Assembly (NCBI GenBank): GCA_026182355.1
Contig: JAPFBL010000105.1
Coordinates: 372,001 to 436,000 of the forward strand
Length of the DNA: 64,000 nt
Direction: 5' to 3'
DNA from: Hermatobates lingyangjiaoensis
Taxonomy: Eukaryota > Arthropoda > Insecta > Hemiptera > Hermatobatidae
A program made the position numbers and the translations under genes. Shown here one piece after another: positions 45,401-54,974 of the stretch. The notes beneath the pieces were generated by a model, which was not told the origin of the DNA, searched no databases, and saw only the letters and a program-made list of their open reading frames with translations. Numbering within the stretch: position 1 is the first letter of the stretch; every line of letters begins with the position of its first letter.

Positions 45401-46010
45401 TTTAAGTGCACCTGTTTTCACACATTTGCTTACTGACACCATCTGGCTGTCCGCAAGTCTCACTTGGAGGGCCTTCGCGATGAGCAGTATATTAACGCAG
45501 TTAATATTACTTAATTAAGTTTTGCTTAGTCAATATCAAAATTGAAGTATACTATTAATAACCACAATGGATTAATAGTTTTTAAAATATATCTTATAAA
45601 GGATAATATATTTTCCCCACTTTTAAAATATTATCGTTGATAGACTGTTGATAAACTTAATGTAACTAGAATAAAACCATGTTGGTGGGTGAAATCAACA
45701 ATACATGACATTACGTTAGTGTAGAACAGAAATTAAATAAAAGCTTATGATTGAAAATAAATATTAATTAATTTTAATTCAAGAATATAGGATTTAAAGA
45801 AATGTACCTTGATTGCAGCTAAATGGGGGAATTTTTCGAAGGTGAAAGCGCTGCCTTCTCCTCCTGCGTAAATACGGGCGGCGGTCAGCGTGTTCACTCC
45901 CATGCCGTCAGATATGAAGAAAATTATGTTCTTCGCCACTCGCGTGTTGTGCTTTATTTTCAAAGTATCTTTCAATGTTCTTTTCCCCAGTTCCAGCCAA
46001 TAATCTTTAT
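33296..46010 (-). CDS. Alp: Alkaline phosphatase, eight readable exons (5' end missing)
   Basis: Join 46010-45808, 43156-42964, 40273-40110, 39445-39232, 37091-36958, 36485-36275, 34803-34582 and 33477-33296 (minus): 507 residues with every phase consistent. It hydrolyses phosphate monoesters using two zinc ions and one magnesium; insect relatives are usually GPI-anchored or secreted in gut, Malpighian tubule or nervous tissue. Numbering from the first readable residue, the metal Asp is D35 in FISDGMG, the nucleophile S79 in [12 protein letters not shown], then D310 and H314 in the VEGG segment, D355 and H356 in VTSDHSH, and H437 in VHGGGDV. All catalytic residues are present. Oddities: the usual VEGGRIDH is VEGGMIDQ here, and the C-terminus ends in a weak hydrophobic stretch ([11 protein letters not shown]) that is not a convincing GPI signal. 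A short first exon with the signal peptide must lie above 46010 and was not found. Confidence 0.92.
34582..34803 (-). CDS. Alp: Alp exon 7 (metal-binding H437)
   Basis: Encodes [28 protein letters not shown] and [13 protein letters not shown]; donor TCAG/GTGCAT. The split Gly codons on both sides match the neighbouring exons. Confidence 0.9.
34804..36274. other. Alp intron 6, with a repeat fragment
   Basis: Mostly AT-rich. At 36100-36144 the minus strand reads CTGATGA, then CTGACGA, GAG/CTC and GAAACATCTTATTGTC, a hammerhead-like core related to the repeat at 986-1080. A GC-richer patch at 35400-35700 carries overlapping frames on both strands with no recognisable product. Confidence 0.45.
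36275..36485 (-). CDS. Alp: Alp exon 6 (active-site D310/H314, D355/H356)
   Basis: Acceptor AAATCAACAG. Encodes [32 protein letters not shown] and [11 protein letters not shown]; donor CTAG/GTATCT. Confidence 0.92.
36958..37091 (-). CDS. Alp: Alp exon 5
   Basis: Acceptor TAATTGTAG. Encodes [34 protein letters not shown] and [10 protein letters not shown]; donor ATG/GTAAGT. It does not begin with ATG and was found by homology; plus-strand frames at 36781-37214 are antisense to it. Confidence 0.9.
37092..39231. other. Alp intron 4
   Basis: 2.1 kb of AT-rich intron with no open frame or repeat copy that I can assign. Confidence 0.45.
39232..39445 (-). CDS. Alp: Alp exon 4
   Basis: Acceptor ATGTTGCAG. 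Encodes [32 protein letters not shown] and PESVDYLL; donor TTAG/GTAACT. Confidence 0.93.
40110..40273 (-). CDS. Alp: Alp exon 3
   Basis: Acceptor CCTGTTTCAG. Encodes [27 protein letters not shown] and EDLPGKDFK; donor AAG/GTTCGC. Confidence 0.93.
40871..41188 (+). other. Unassigned open frame with a cysteine cluster
   Basis: 105 codons on the plus strand in Alp intron 2, beginning at a TTG and containing an internal ATG at about codon 15. The C-terminal part holds [13 protein letters not shown]. Composition is less AT-biased than the surroundings. Perhaps a transposase zinc-ribbon tail; not recognised. Confidence 0.2.
41682..41790 (+). repeat. Repeat family G fragment
   Basis: CTGATGA (41682-41688), GAAA (41700-41703), then TATAAAAGTGAGTTG and TTTGACTTGAGGAAC. 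Same order as at 298. Confidence 0.55.
42964..43156 (-). CDS. Alp: Alp exon 2 (nucleophilic serine)
   Basis: Acceptor TTATTCCAG. Encodes [19 protein letters not shown], the catalytic S79 being the first Ser after VSD, and ends QKAGKDT plus the first base of Gly; donor ACTG/GTAACA. Confidence 0.94.
43196..43700. other. Possible mariner-like end and GC-richer patch in Alp intron 1
   Basis: GGAGGTGAGTCAAACAT at 43199 resembles ends of insect mariner-type elements. The patch 43320-43560 holds repeated AAGAGGTGCA text and a small inverted repeat (ACTCC/GGAGT). No transposase is readable. Confidence 0.25.
43964..44465 (-). pseudogene. hAT-family transposase fragment (ZBED5/GTF2IRD2-like), inactivated
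   Basis: The minus strand reads [17 protein letters not shown] and [20 protein letters not shown], then [16 protein letters not shown]; after a frame change it continues [18 protein letters not shown] and [18 protein letters not shown]. This order (DEST, T.ELLDL, W.KLVG.TTDG, HCIIHQE, VVVKTVNFI.RGLNH) is the core of hAT transposases related to ZBED5, SCAND3 and GTF2IRD2; DEST holds a catalytic Asp. In-frame stops after ADKQA and LHPI and the frame change show it is dead. The preceding part (44470-44820) is unreadable. It sits in the first readable Alp intron, same strand as the gene. Confidence 0.75.
45238..45490 (+). other. GC-richer block open on both strands, plus-strand GPI-like tail
   Basis: On the plus strand an ATG at 45283 opens 40 codons to TAA at 45405: a Ser/Thr/Asn/Ala-rich stretch then [16 protein letters not shown], which looks like a GPI-anchor signal or a C-terminal membrane tail. 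On the minus strand the same DNA is open for a Lys/Leu-rich peptide ([18 protein letters not shown]). No clear splice acceptor precedes either. It may be the last exon of an unseen gene, a repeat, or chance. Confidence 0.2.
45808..46010 (-). CDS. Alp: Alp first readable exon (metal-binding D35)
   Basis: Acceptor GAAATTGACAG; the first two bases complete an Asp codon, so an upstream exon ending in G is required. Encodes [28 protein letters not shown] and [11 protein letters not shown]; donor AAG/GTACAT. The ATG further upstream in the same frame is read-through of the intron. Confidence 0.92.
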
Positions 46011-46920
46011 CTGTCAATTTCAAAAGTTTTAGTAAGAAATAATAAACTATCAAAATAAATATTAAATAAAATAATTGTTTGTATTATTGTAATAGTGAAA
46101 TAATAATATAGGAAGAAAGAATTGGAGGATGCCGTTTAATTAATAAAAGTTCTTTTCACTATTTTAAAATTAGAATTTTTTTAAAAAGACCGTGGTTGTT
46201 TTGTGCTCACTGAGGCTCCTTCATGCCTGACCCACTCACCTTCAGTGATCGAGAGGTGTATTAACATGGTCATAACGCGTCTCAAAGCAAGAAAAGAATC
46301 GCAATATCAAACATATTTAAGTATATTTAAATATAGTTTTATTTTTTAAATTGGTTACACCAAGTGACCTAAAGTGATTGTAAGAAATCCTGACAAATAA
46401 AAGAGGCGAACCATTATAAACGTTACTATACCACTCCTAGTGTCATATTTCACATTATGTACATATTAAAACTACAGTAAAAATCTGGAGTGATCTACAC
46501 ACAACTTTCCTATAATTAAACATAACATCAATGTGGCTGATAATCAATCAACTTTTGGCATGATTTTGCTGTAAGTCACCTGTAAAGAGAGAAATGATCA
46601 CTTTATAATTTTACTATTACTATCTGTTAAAGTAATATAAAGCTTCATTAAACATAATTAAATTAATGATTTCACTTCTTTTGTTGTGGCTGTTATTACA
46701 ATCAAAAGTGAAGTCACTGATGCAGAACTGCCAGTCATGTTTTGATTAAACTGGTTGTCGCAGTTTTCATGGTACTCTTGAGCACCACGGCCAAAACTGT
46801 CCTATTGTCCTTTCATTTGTCGTTTTTAAAATAACACTAATTTTTAAGTAATTTAATAAACTTTGTTATTACCTTCAGACAAGTATTCTTTCACTTTTAT
46901 TGTTTTAGGTATAATTTACT
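46011..46920. other. DNA upstream of the readable Alp exons
   Basis: Should include intron and perhaps the missing 5' exon of Alp; no signal-peptide exon was found. A family F head fragment lies at 46480-46560 (TCTGGAGTGATCTACACACA). Confidence 0.4.
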
Positions 46921-47260
46921 TTATACCATGAATCTCTTAAACACAATTGGGTAGCATTTACATAGAATGATTAAGTATTTGACACCTACAGTTTTTCTTC
47001 TAGAGAAAGGAATAAAGCTAGTTTTATCCATTTTGGTTAGTTTTATAACCAGACTTTTCTCTTGTACCCATTTTACAATAATATTTAGAGCATGATGCAT
47101 AAAATCAAAGGCAGTACCACAAGCATTCTTGTTCTTATCATGACAAACATGTTGCCTATTCATCTGCATATGCGTGCACATCATAACTTTGGATATTCTG
47201 CGTGTCTAGTAGGCCTTCACAACTAATCACCGCATTAACGTGATACTCCCGCAGGACCGT
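46921..47260 (-). pseudogene. Non-LTR retrotransposon reverse transcriptase fragment
   Basis: Minus-strand text QNIQSYDVHAYADE followed by a stop corresponds to the YADD catalytic box of reverse transcriptase, with the second Asp changed. After a frame change it continues KNACGTAFDFMHHALNII, VKWVQEKSLVIKLTKMD and FSRRKTV, matching the usual AL..V..W....GL.INP.KT...F.R..K segment of Jockey/I/RTE-type LINE proteins. It is a short dead remnant with no ends visible. Confidence 0.65.
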
Positions 47261-47509
47261 CTTTATTGGTTGCCATTTCAGGGTAGATCTTATACTTGTA
47301 GTAATCTATTGTACAGTGTCTCAATTAATACATACAAGTATATCAGTAATGACTCAATGGATTTAAATTTAATCTATAAAGGCTCCTTCTGTAGCTATAG
47401 CAGCGTGGTGTGATTTCTTTAAGACTTAAGAACTTGTCTGTTTTGTTAACAAATTAATTTGCTGTTCTGAGAGTTACATTGTCTATAATAAAAATACTTT
47501 TTTGTAAAA

Positions 47510-47990
47510 GAAAATAATGTAAAACAGCAGCGAAGCTGCCCAATAGATATATTGATGAGAAAGTGGTCAACAGGTGGGTCTAATTTAGTTTAAAAATCTC
47601 ATAAGCTCATTCAACTGAATATAATATCTTCAACGGAAAATTTAAATATATATGTAGAACATCTATTAGAAATTGTTTACTTACTATTTTAAATGAAAGC
47701 TGTATTTGACATCACAGACTCTCTGTATAGAAGAGATAGAGACCTTGATTATTATATCTGAATATCAGTCAATCGCCATGGAGAGAATAAAATGTTTGTC
47801 ACATTAGACCTAAAACTATAGAAGTGAGGGATACTTACTTCTCTAGGCTTATTTATGAAGCTCACTAAAGAACTTGAAATCTGAATTTGAATTTAGTTAC
47901 AACAATGTAATTCATAATGTGATAGGTATGGTCACGGAGTGTACGAGTCAGGTGAGATGCAGGCTCTCAGTTTGATAATTTTAATAACAT
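47510..47990 (+). repeat. Dispersed repeat family E, copy 2
   Basis: CAACAGGTGGGTCTAATTTAG, TGTAGAACATCTATTAGAA, GTATAGAAGAGATAGAGACC, CCTAAAACTATAGAAGTGA and GGATACTTAC match copy 1 at 23215-23690; the head matches a fragment at 51930-51990. Confidence 0.6.
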
Positions 47991-49270
47991 GTCAGATTGA
48001 CCAACGATTTCACGTTCCATTTAACTAATACAATTATTACATCTACTTTTAAACAAAGGACATTGCTGATTAATATGTATCTATGGTCTCATGAAAATAA
48101 AACTAAAAATCAGCAGTTCGTTAACAAGTTTGATATCATGCTGAATGTAGGCCACTCCAGATTTTTTAATAATATTTTGTTGAAGTTTGTTAATGATTTG
48201 GAATATATTTTATTAATGTTCACTTACAACAAAACACTAGACCTGCTTAAAGAGAATCTTAATGGGATTTATTATAAAATAGAGTTGAACAAGTTCTAAA
48301 GAATAATAGTTCAGTAGGCCAACAAAGCAGTATAACTGCAATATACCTCAATTATACTGAGACAATCCTAAGACTACAACTTTAAAGAATCTACATACAA
48401 GATAAATGTGCCATTATCTACTCAAAATATACATTATCTCAATAACTCGAGCACATCTGCCCGTGTCGTATTTACAGAGATTGTACGACTGTGCTAATGC
48501 TGGATTAGTATGTAGATCGACTTAGCCAGTTATTCCAGTATGTTTACTATTGCAACACACTGTTTAGAGATCGTAATAATCTCATTTAGATTTGTTTGAA
48601 GTCTTATTCCACTCCTATATTAGTAATTTAAATATCATTAAACCTTGTAAAAGACAACCAAATTTTAATTTAACCATTTTTCAAAAATCTGACGTGCTCT
48701 GCTTTCATTTCTTAGTTATAAACCCAGTATCAGGAATAATGAACCATCAAATTTATAATATTAATTGATTATATTTGTTATGATGATTAAAATGTTGGTT
48801 TGGACCATTTTTTTGTTGTTATTTCTTGAGATATTTTTTACAAATGAAATACCATAAAATAAAGCTAACAATAGGAGAAACCATAAATATTTTTCACGTG
48901 GTTTATTTTCAATTTGCTTTGTCAGATGAAATGGAAGGGAATGGCTGTTTAATATTAATCTAAACTTTTACAATAGTAGAATGGTAATGTTAAAAGTCTC
49001 GTTCTAAGAATAAAACATTTCAAAAATAACTTTAAATGGTTCATGGTCATGATTATTTCGTTAGATTTTATATTTATTGTAATATATTTTAAATAATGAT
49101 ATTAAATAATTGTTTTTCAATATAAATTAGTTTAATTCACAATTGATTATTAATCTCATTTTTTAACAAATTCCTTTACAAATATTTTTTATTTTGATCT
49201 CTACAGATTTTTGATGCAATTTAGGTAAAGAACTCATATTGGTGACTAGCAAACTTACTCAAATCAAAAA
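47991..49270. other. Region between repeats E and D
   Basis: A plus-strand frame of about 100 codons at 47997-48299 has no ATG at its start and an Asn/Lys/Ile/Leu bias typical of chance frames here. Nothing else was recognised. Confidence 0.4.
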
Positions 49271-49274
49271 TTCG

Positions 49275-50655
49275 GTTTTACATGGTATTCCAAAATAACA
49301 TTAGAAAAAACTAGAATAGTAGAAAATATCATTATCAGTACAGCGTTAAGCAAATGTCTCTGTATACACCACATTAACTATCTGTCTTTCAGGTTCACGG
49401 AAGAACAAAGAGTTGGAACCTCTGACTCTTGAGCAAGCAAACTACAGTTGACCATGTAAGAAAAACTTGGTCTCGCTAAAATTCCTGCGGTAGATAGAGT
49501 TTCCCCTTCCGACTTAGTACCGTTATTCCAAAACAGACACTTACGAAACATTGCAATCGTTTGAATGGAAACGCATAGTGGCTCGGAATCAATGGTACGC
49601 GTAGTATACACGCAGACTCTCCAGTGTCACACCCAGACATGATATCCACCTCTATGGCGTATCTGTGCAGAGCACGAACTCAAAGTCGTGTCTTTTGAAA
49701 AGAAAAAAATATGGCTAACTCAAATACGCTGGGACTATTTAGTTTTTATGACTTTTTACATCGAAAAACATTTCCCGATACCCGATTTAGTAGTCAGCGT
49801 ATTGTTCCGTTGCACATTTCTGGGCACTCAAGTTTCGAAACATGAAATTTGTTACTCCTACTAAATCGCAGGATGATTGGAGCTCCTACATTAAGTTTTT
49901 AGTCATGAGCAGGCAGTCCAGGAACAGTCACAGAAATTCAGTTGGATAATGAACTGCGTCGTCACTAATCACTCTCTTTACTGACTTGTAAGTTCTTTCC
50001 TTGGCTTGATTTAGCGTAAGAACTTGTTTGTTCTGCCTGTTCATAGTAAGAGTTCAGAATTACTTGATCACAAAGTCATTAATTCTGAATAGATAGTACA
50101 TCTTGAACTCTGGGAAACACCTTGTCAATAAGCTCAAATACACAATATATTCATATACACATATGTATTTAAAATTAACTAACAATACCTATTTGCTACA
50201 TCTATACATTTCAAAATAAACCTGTGTGTGAAGTTAGCAAAATACAGCTTGAATGTGCATAACTTCGCTTCTAAAATGAATTTTCAATCCATTCAAAACC
50301 TATATTTTAAGTTAGACATACACAAATTTACTATCAATGTTTAAGCTCGCTATTTCTCAAGGTGGCTGAGTTTACTTGTAACAAAAGTTTTTGCTTTAGA
50401 TGTCCATAACTTCGTTTTCACGTTGAATTACCATTAAATTAAGAGTCTATATTTTAAGTTCAACATACACAAATCTACTCTCAAAGTTTATGGTGGCTGA
50501 GTTTACTTTTGAGAAAATTTTGCGAGCGAACCGACAAACCGATAGGAATTTTGGTAAGGTTGGATTCGGTTTCTCTAATACATGAACGCAAAAAAAACTT
50601 GAAATGAGTCAGTTCTAAGCAAGGTACAGACAAAACCTTTTTTGATTTATATAGA
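49275..50655 (-). repeat. Dispersed repeat family D, copy 2 (longest, internally duplicated)
   Basis: Matches copy 1 throughout, and copy 3 over CCTGCGGTAGATAGAGTTTCC and CGTTTGAATG. Near 50260-50520 one unit (CATAACTTCG, a CATTCAAAAC-like stretch, TATATTTTAAGTT, ACATACACAAATTTAC, GGTGGCTGAGTTTACTT) is present twice, so this copy carries an internal tandem duplication. The 128-codon minus-strand frame at 50481-50867 is partly the inverse of the repeat end and is not a gene. Confidence 0.75.
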
Positions 50656-51360
50656 TAACGGGTAGAACTAAATAGTTGTAATTTTACTTTACAATAAGTA
50701 AAGTATAGTGATAGTAAAAAAGTGTAATGATGAAATATTGATGGATTACGTGTTTGAGGTAAAATTTTCTCTCTAAAAATTTTGCCATACTTTTTCAATC
50801 TTTCCACATTTTGTATATTTTTCTGCATGGTGTAGATGTGCTGTATAGTTTGGGAGAAATTATGCATGATGGGAAAAGCAATTTTTTGGTCAAAATGTGT
50901 TTTTACACATTTTTTCTTCTAAATTACACTACACTATGAGGCCATAGTATTCAAAATTTCATTAACCAACTTTGTTGGAGTACATTTTCTGTTTTCAGAA
51001 TTTTTTTTGACGTTAAATCAATCTACATGTTGTTCCCTTTAACATATAAGAGCAGACAATTATTATTGTGTGTTTAGGAACTCCATTATTTTTGGGTAAT
51101 GCTGGAATATGAGTAAGGCGTTTTTTCATTCTTTATGACCATAAGGCCACTATTCGTAAGCCTTTCCCCAGGTGATCCTCTAAAATTAAAATTTTGCATT
51201 GGTATTTTAAAATTTTCCGACAGTGGGTAATAGGAAGGTCACATAAGCCCTGACAACGACACCTTGGATCAGTTCCTTTGGAAGGTGGGTGACGCCTAGA
51301 ATCGGTCGGATATCTCCAGCAACTGGAGATGGTGATAACTATCTATTTATAATATTACTT

Positions 51361-51541
51361 TAAATTACACAAAGCACGACACAGAAAAAAGAATAAAAAG
51401 AACACTTACAGAATTCAATATTTCGAACTGTTGTTCGTCATCAGGAGTAGACTAGAAGAGAGGACGAACAACAGTTCGAAATATTGAATTTTGTAAGTGT
51501 TCTTTTTATTCTTTTTTCTGTGTCGTGCTTTGTGTAATTTA
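51361..51541. repeat. Near-perfect 79-base hairpin element
   Basis: Left arm 51361-51439 and right arm 51463-51541 pair at 78 of 79 positions around a 23-base loop. Landmarks are AAAGCACGACACAG and GAACTGTTGTTCGTC on the left. On the minus strand the loop side carries CTGATGA (51438-51444), a GAAC/GTTC stem and GAAATATT. The near identity of the arms implies recent origin or gene conversion. Confidence 0.9.
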
Positions 51542-51779
51542 AAGTTTTATAGTCCTTGTGGACCGTTTCTTATATTTAATAATATTTCTAATATTAATCA
51601 TACATAGCTTTTCATAGAAATAATTAGTATCTATTGATTCATGAAGAACAAATAGATTATTAATCCAGCGACTTTAAAATAAATCAATACAATGCTAACA
51701 CAAAGAATATTAGTGTAAGTATAGATATTTTAGAGGGCGTCGAAGTGGTAGCAAATGATGCCTAGAATTCGAAGATTCC

Positions 51780-52580
51780 TAATTTCAAAAAAGGTGCCCC
51801 AGTATACTGACGAAAATTATAATGGAACAAGAGAAAGTAAGTTAACTCTTATGTGGGTGCTTGAAAACAAGAGACGACAGAGGAATGATACAGTGTACCC
51901 TTTTAAATAAATTGGAGCAATTTATGGATGAATGGAGAAGAAAGCTGATAACAGGTGGGTACAGCAACAATGTCAAATTTAGTTTAAAAAACTAATCGAA
52001 CTAGATTAGTATATTTTAGAATAAAATAAATTTATTTAGGATAAAATAGTATATTTTATCATACGTTTTGTATGATAAAACTGTTGTCTTAAGTGGAAGA
52101 GTTTATGAATATATTTCATTCATTTAGTTATAATAACTAAATTTAGTTATAATAATTTAGTTAACTTACTTCGTTTGATATTATTACTTATGATAAAGTT
52201 GATGTAGGAAATTCAAATTTTGTTTCATTATTACAACCATCCTTACGGAATAGTGATCGATTGTATTTTAAAGGAAAATACATTCCCATTTCTCTTAATC
52301 AATTCATCACTAATTACTTAATTAAGTGATTTATCTAGCCAGATCTGTGATGATTAGTCAGTGATAAGCCAACTTTTTATCAGTCTTTGAGGGAAGTTAG
52401 TAGGGAATAGCAGCGTGCTAGTTGCTGGATAAAACGGTTTAGAGTTATTGAAAAGGACTGACAAACTGACTAATCTTTATTGAACCACGAAGCGGCAAGT
52501 TGATGATATGTCAACTATCGTAATGATATGTACATTTTAGAAATAAATACATCTGCCTAATCACCATGCTTTTTTTTTTT
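51780..52580. other. Repeat E head fragment and AT-rich DNA
   Basis: GCTGATAACAGGTGGGTAC and AATTTAGTTTAAAAA at about 51940-51990 match the head of family E copy 2. At about 52045-52080 TTTTATCATAC is repeated in inverse orientation. The rest is AT-rich. Confidence 0.4.
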
Positions 52581-52584
52581 ACTT

Positions 52585-52870
52585 TACTATAAGTAATAGT
52601 ATAGTGATCGTGAAAAAATTTGATCTCAAGATTTTGACGGAATTACATGTTTTGAGGTCTCAGAAGTCGTTTTATGAAGTTTTTCGATGATCTTTGTGTG
52701 TGTGTGTGTGGTATGGGTGGGTGGGTGCGTGCAGTGTACTTTGGATACATACCAACATCCCCATGTTGGTATATATGCTGGTGTATATGGCTGGATTTCA
52801 TACGTTACATGTTACACACTGCGATATGGCTGTTTAAGCTGGGCGCGCGATATAATGCCAAAACAGGATT
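52585..52870 (-). repeat. Dispersed repeat family C, inverse fragment
   Basis: TTTGATCTCAAGATTTTGAC, TTACATGTTTTGAGGTCTC and AAGTCGTTTTATGAAGTTTTT are the inverse of the end of repeat C at 20870-20960. A (TG)n tract at 52694-52711 follows. Two overlapping frames across it are by-products. Confidence 0.65.
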
Positions 52871-52959
52871 CTACCATGACTCCAGTTTTCTTTCGTTCAA
52901 TGCTATTCAATTTCACAAATACATTTATTTAATTACACACTATATTGTCTCTACTGTTT

Positions 52960-54790
52960 GATTTTTTTTAATCATTATTAGCAACGAAAATATTTTTTCC
53001 TCTTAAGAAAGAAAAACAGAACTGGCAGAATTGAGGACACTGAATTGAAGGTTGAGTGGCATTGAGGTCAATTGCAAGGGCATATTAATGATAGCGGAGC
53101 AAATGTTAGTAGTTTTACAGTTGGCATATCACTGTTTGAATATGTTATTACTAAACATTTCACTTTTGACTGCTGTAAGTCGTAATACTTGGTAGAGTTT
53201 AATCAAAGTGATTGACTACGATTTAGTGATAATACAAGCTGATACCCCGGCGTAGAATACGAAAAATACTGTAGTCAAATATTAAAGAATAAGTTAAGTA
53301 CTTTTAAAAATAATAAATTATTTATTTTTTAATTGCTGATTGTAGAAAAGATTTCTGGCGAGGGGCTCCATAGTGGTCTCCTTTTTTTTAAAAAAAAAAT
53401 TGAAACTAGTATAGCCCGTCATAGTTTCTTGCAAGCATGAAATCTCCAAGTAGAATTCAGTTGTGATTGAAGCTATGGTACTCACTACATACTCAGTACA
53501 GTATGCTAGCTCATTGCTGCCAGTATTGCTTCATTCTTCTTTTAATCAGAGATTCAGCTCCCTATAGCACCCATTTACATTAAAAGACATTTTTAATTGT
53601 TATATGATTCCATAACCTACCTTTGAATAGCAAACAATCAGACAGACATACACACCCTCGTCAGTGTAGTTTTCTTAGTTTTATATAAAAATCATCCCTG
53701 AGGACAAGTCGGATAGAAAATTTCCTTTGTAGTAGTAATTGACTAGTCATAAACGTATTAACAGAGAAGTCCATATGTCAAGATTACAGTTGCCCTTTGC
53801 TAATCTGTGAATTTAAATAAATATAAATATCTTTAATCTAAATTAATATAAATAAGTACAACAGAGTGTAATTTTTAAAGAATTATAAGTACGATCTATT
53901 TTTAGCAATATCTAAATGCTTAAACACCCTTGGTGTTTAATATTTAAGAACCAGGATCTCATGTTCAACTTGAACTTTGGTTCAAGATAATCAATATTTT
54001 TAGAGAAAACTATCGTTTGAGATAGATTTCATACTTTATAGGATTTTGAATGGAAAATTATTGTCTAGTTTGTCTAGGAAGTATAAATGAATCAAAAGCA
54101 CGTTTAGTCAGCTGATTCTACTCTCCAACCAAACACATTTATTTTACAGAGAATTATAGTGCTTGTTTAAACAAGGAAAATAATAATTTTATTATTTTAG
54201 CAACAATTATCATTTATTATTCTGTCTATTCAGAGAAGCTCATGAGCTAAAGTCATGTACAAGCAAAGTCACGCTATGACTGTACCATAATACAGGCAAA
54301 CTGTTTACATTGTATAAAAATACCAGGGTTTTAACTAGTCTAGACGGTTAGGGCATTCTTATAAAAACATTGTATGAAATACAATTTTGTAATCGTTAAT
54401 TACTACTAAGAAATCAAGGAAGAAATCTTTACGCACACTACAAAATTAAGAATCATATTAAATGAAACAAAATAATAAGAAACAAAATTAAGTTCAGTAT
54501 ATTAGCAAGTGTAATACTCTGCTAAACTAACAAGTGTTAGTTTAATTTGACAGATAGGTATAGAGAGACTGGAGAATGAGAGGGACAGGATGACAGTGCA
54601 AAAAGAAAGAGTTAGAGATATAAATTAGCAGAGAGAAGAAGGAAGAAAGATTGAAAAAGAATGATAGATATATAGTTGTAGAGAGAGAGAGAGAGAAAGA
54701 AATTTATTGAGAGACTGCGACATCACCTATGACAGAAAAATAGGGAGTAATACAGAGAGATAGAGGGTAACTGATAAAGATAGAGAAAAC
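52960..54790. other. Plain AT-rich region with purine-rich end
   Basis: No gene, RNA or shared repeat recognised. At 54590-54800 the plus strand is strongly purine-rich, with GAGAGA and GATAGA runs. Confidence 0.4.
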
Positions 54791-54797
54791 TAGCTTC

Positions 54798-54965
54798 ACA
54801 GAAAGAACATTCATAACAGAAATCACTGAAACTCACTACTATATTTCGATTGTCTATGTCTTCAAGGAGGTAGTAGTGAGTTTCTGTGATTACTTTTATG
54901 TGTGTTCTTTGACTGCATCTAGTTTATTTAGTTCTGGAAATCGTTTCATTGAATTATATATATAT
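54798..54965. repeat. Hairpin element of family G
   Basis: Left arm about 54798-54841 (AGAAAGAACATTCATAAC, TCACTGAAACTCACTAC) and right arm about 54872-54912 (GTAGTGAGTTTCTGTGA and TTTTATGTGTGTTCTTT) are inverted, with about 30 bases of loop. The right side runs on to GTTTATTTAGTTCTGG and a TATATATA tract. This is the only family G copy with both arms. Confidence 0.7.
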
Positions 54966-54974
54966 AATGAGAAA

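Noticed and set aside
50481..50867. 128-codon minus-strand open frame, the longest after BBS4
   Set aside because: Its middle and C-terminal part is the inverse of the end of repeat D (GAAATGAGTCAG region), which is interrupted in the other copies; composition is Ile/Lys/Ser-biased.
298..51541. Claim of active hammerhead ribozymes
   Set aside because: Core-like strings are present but no site has a stem I that pairs, so only a resemblance is reported.
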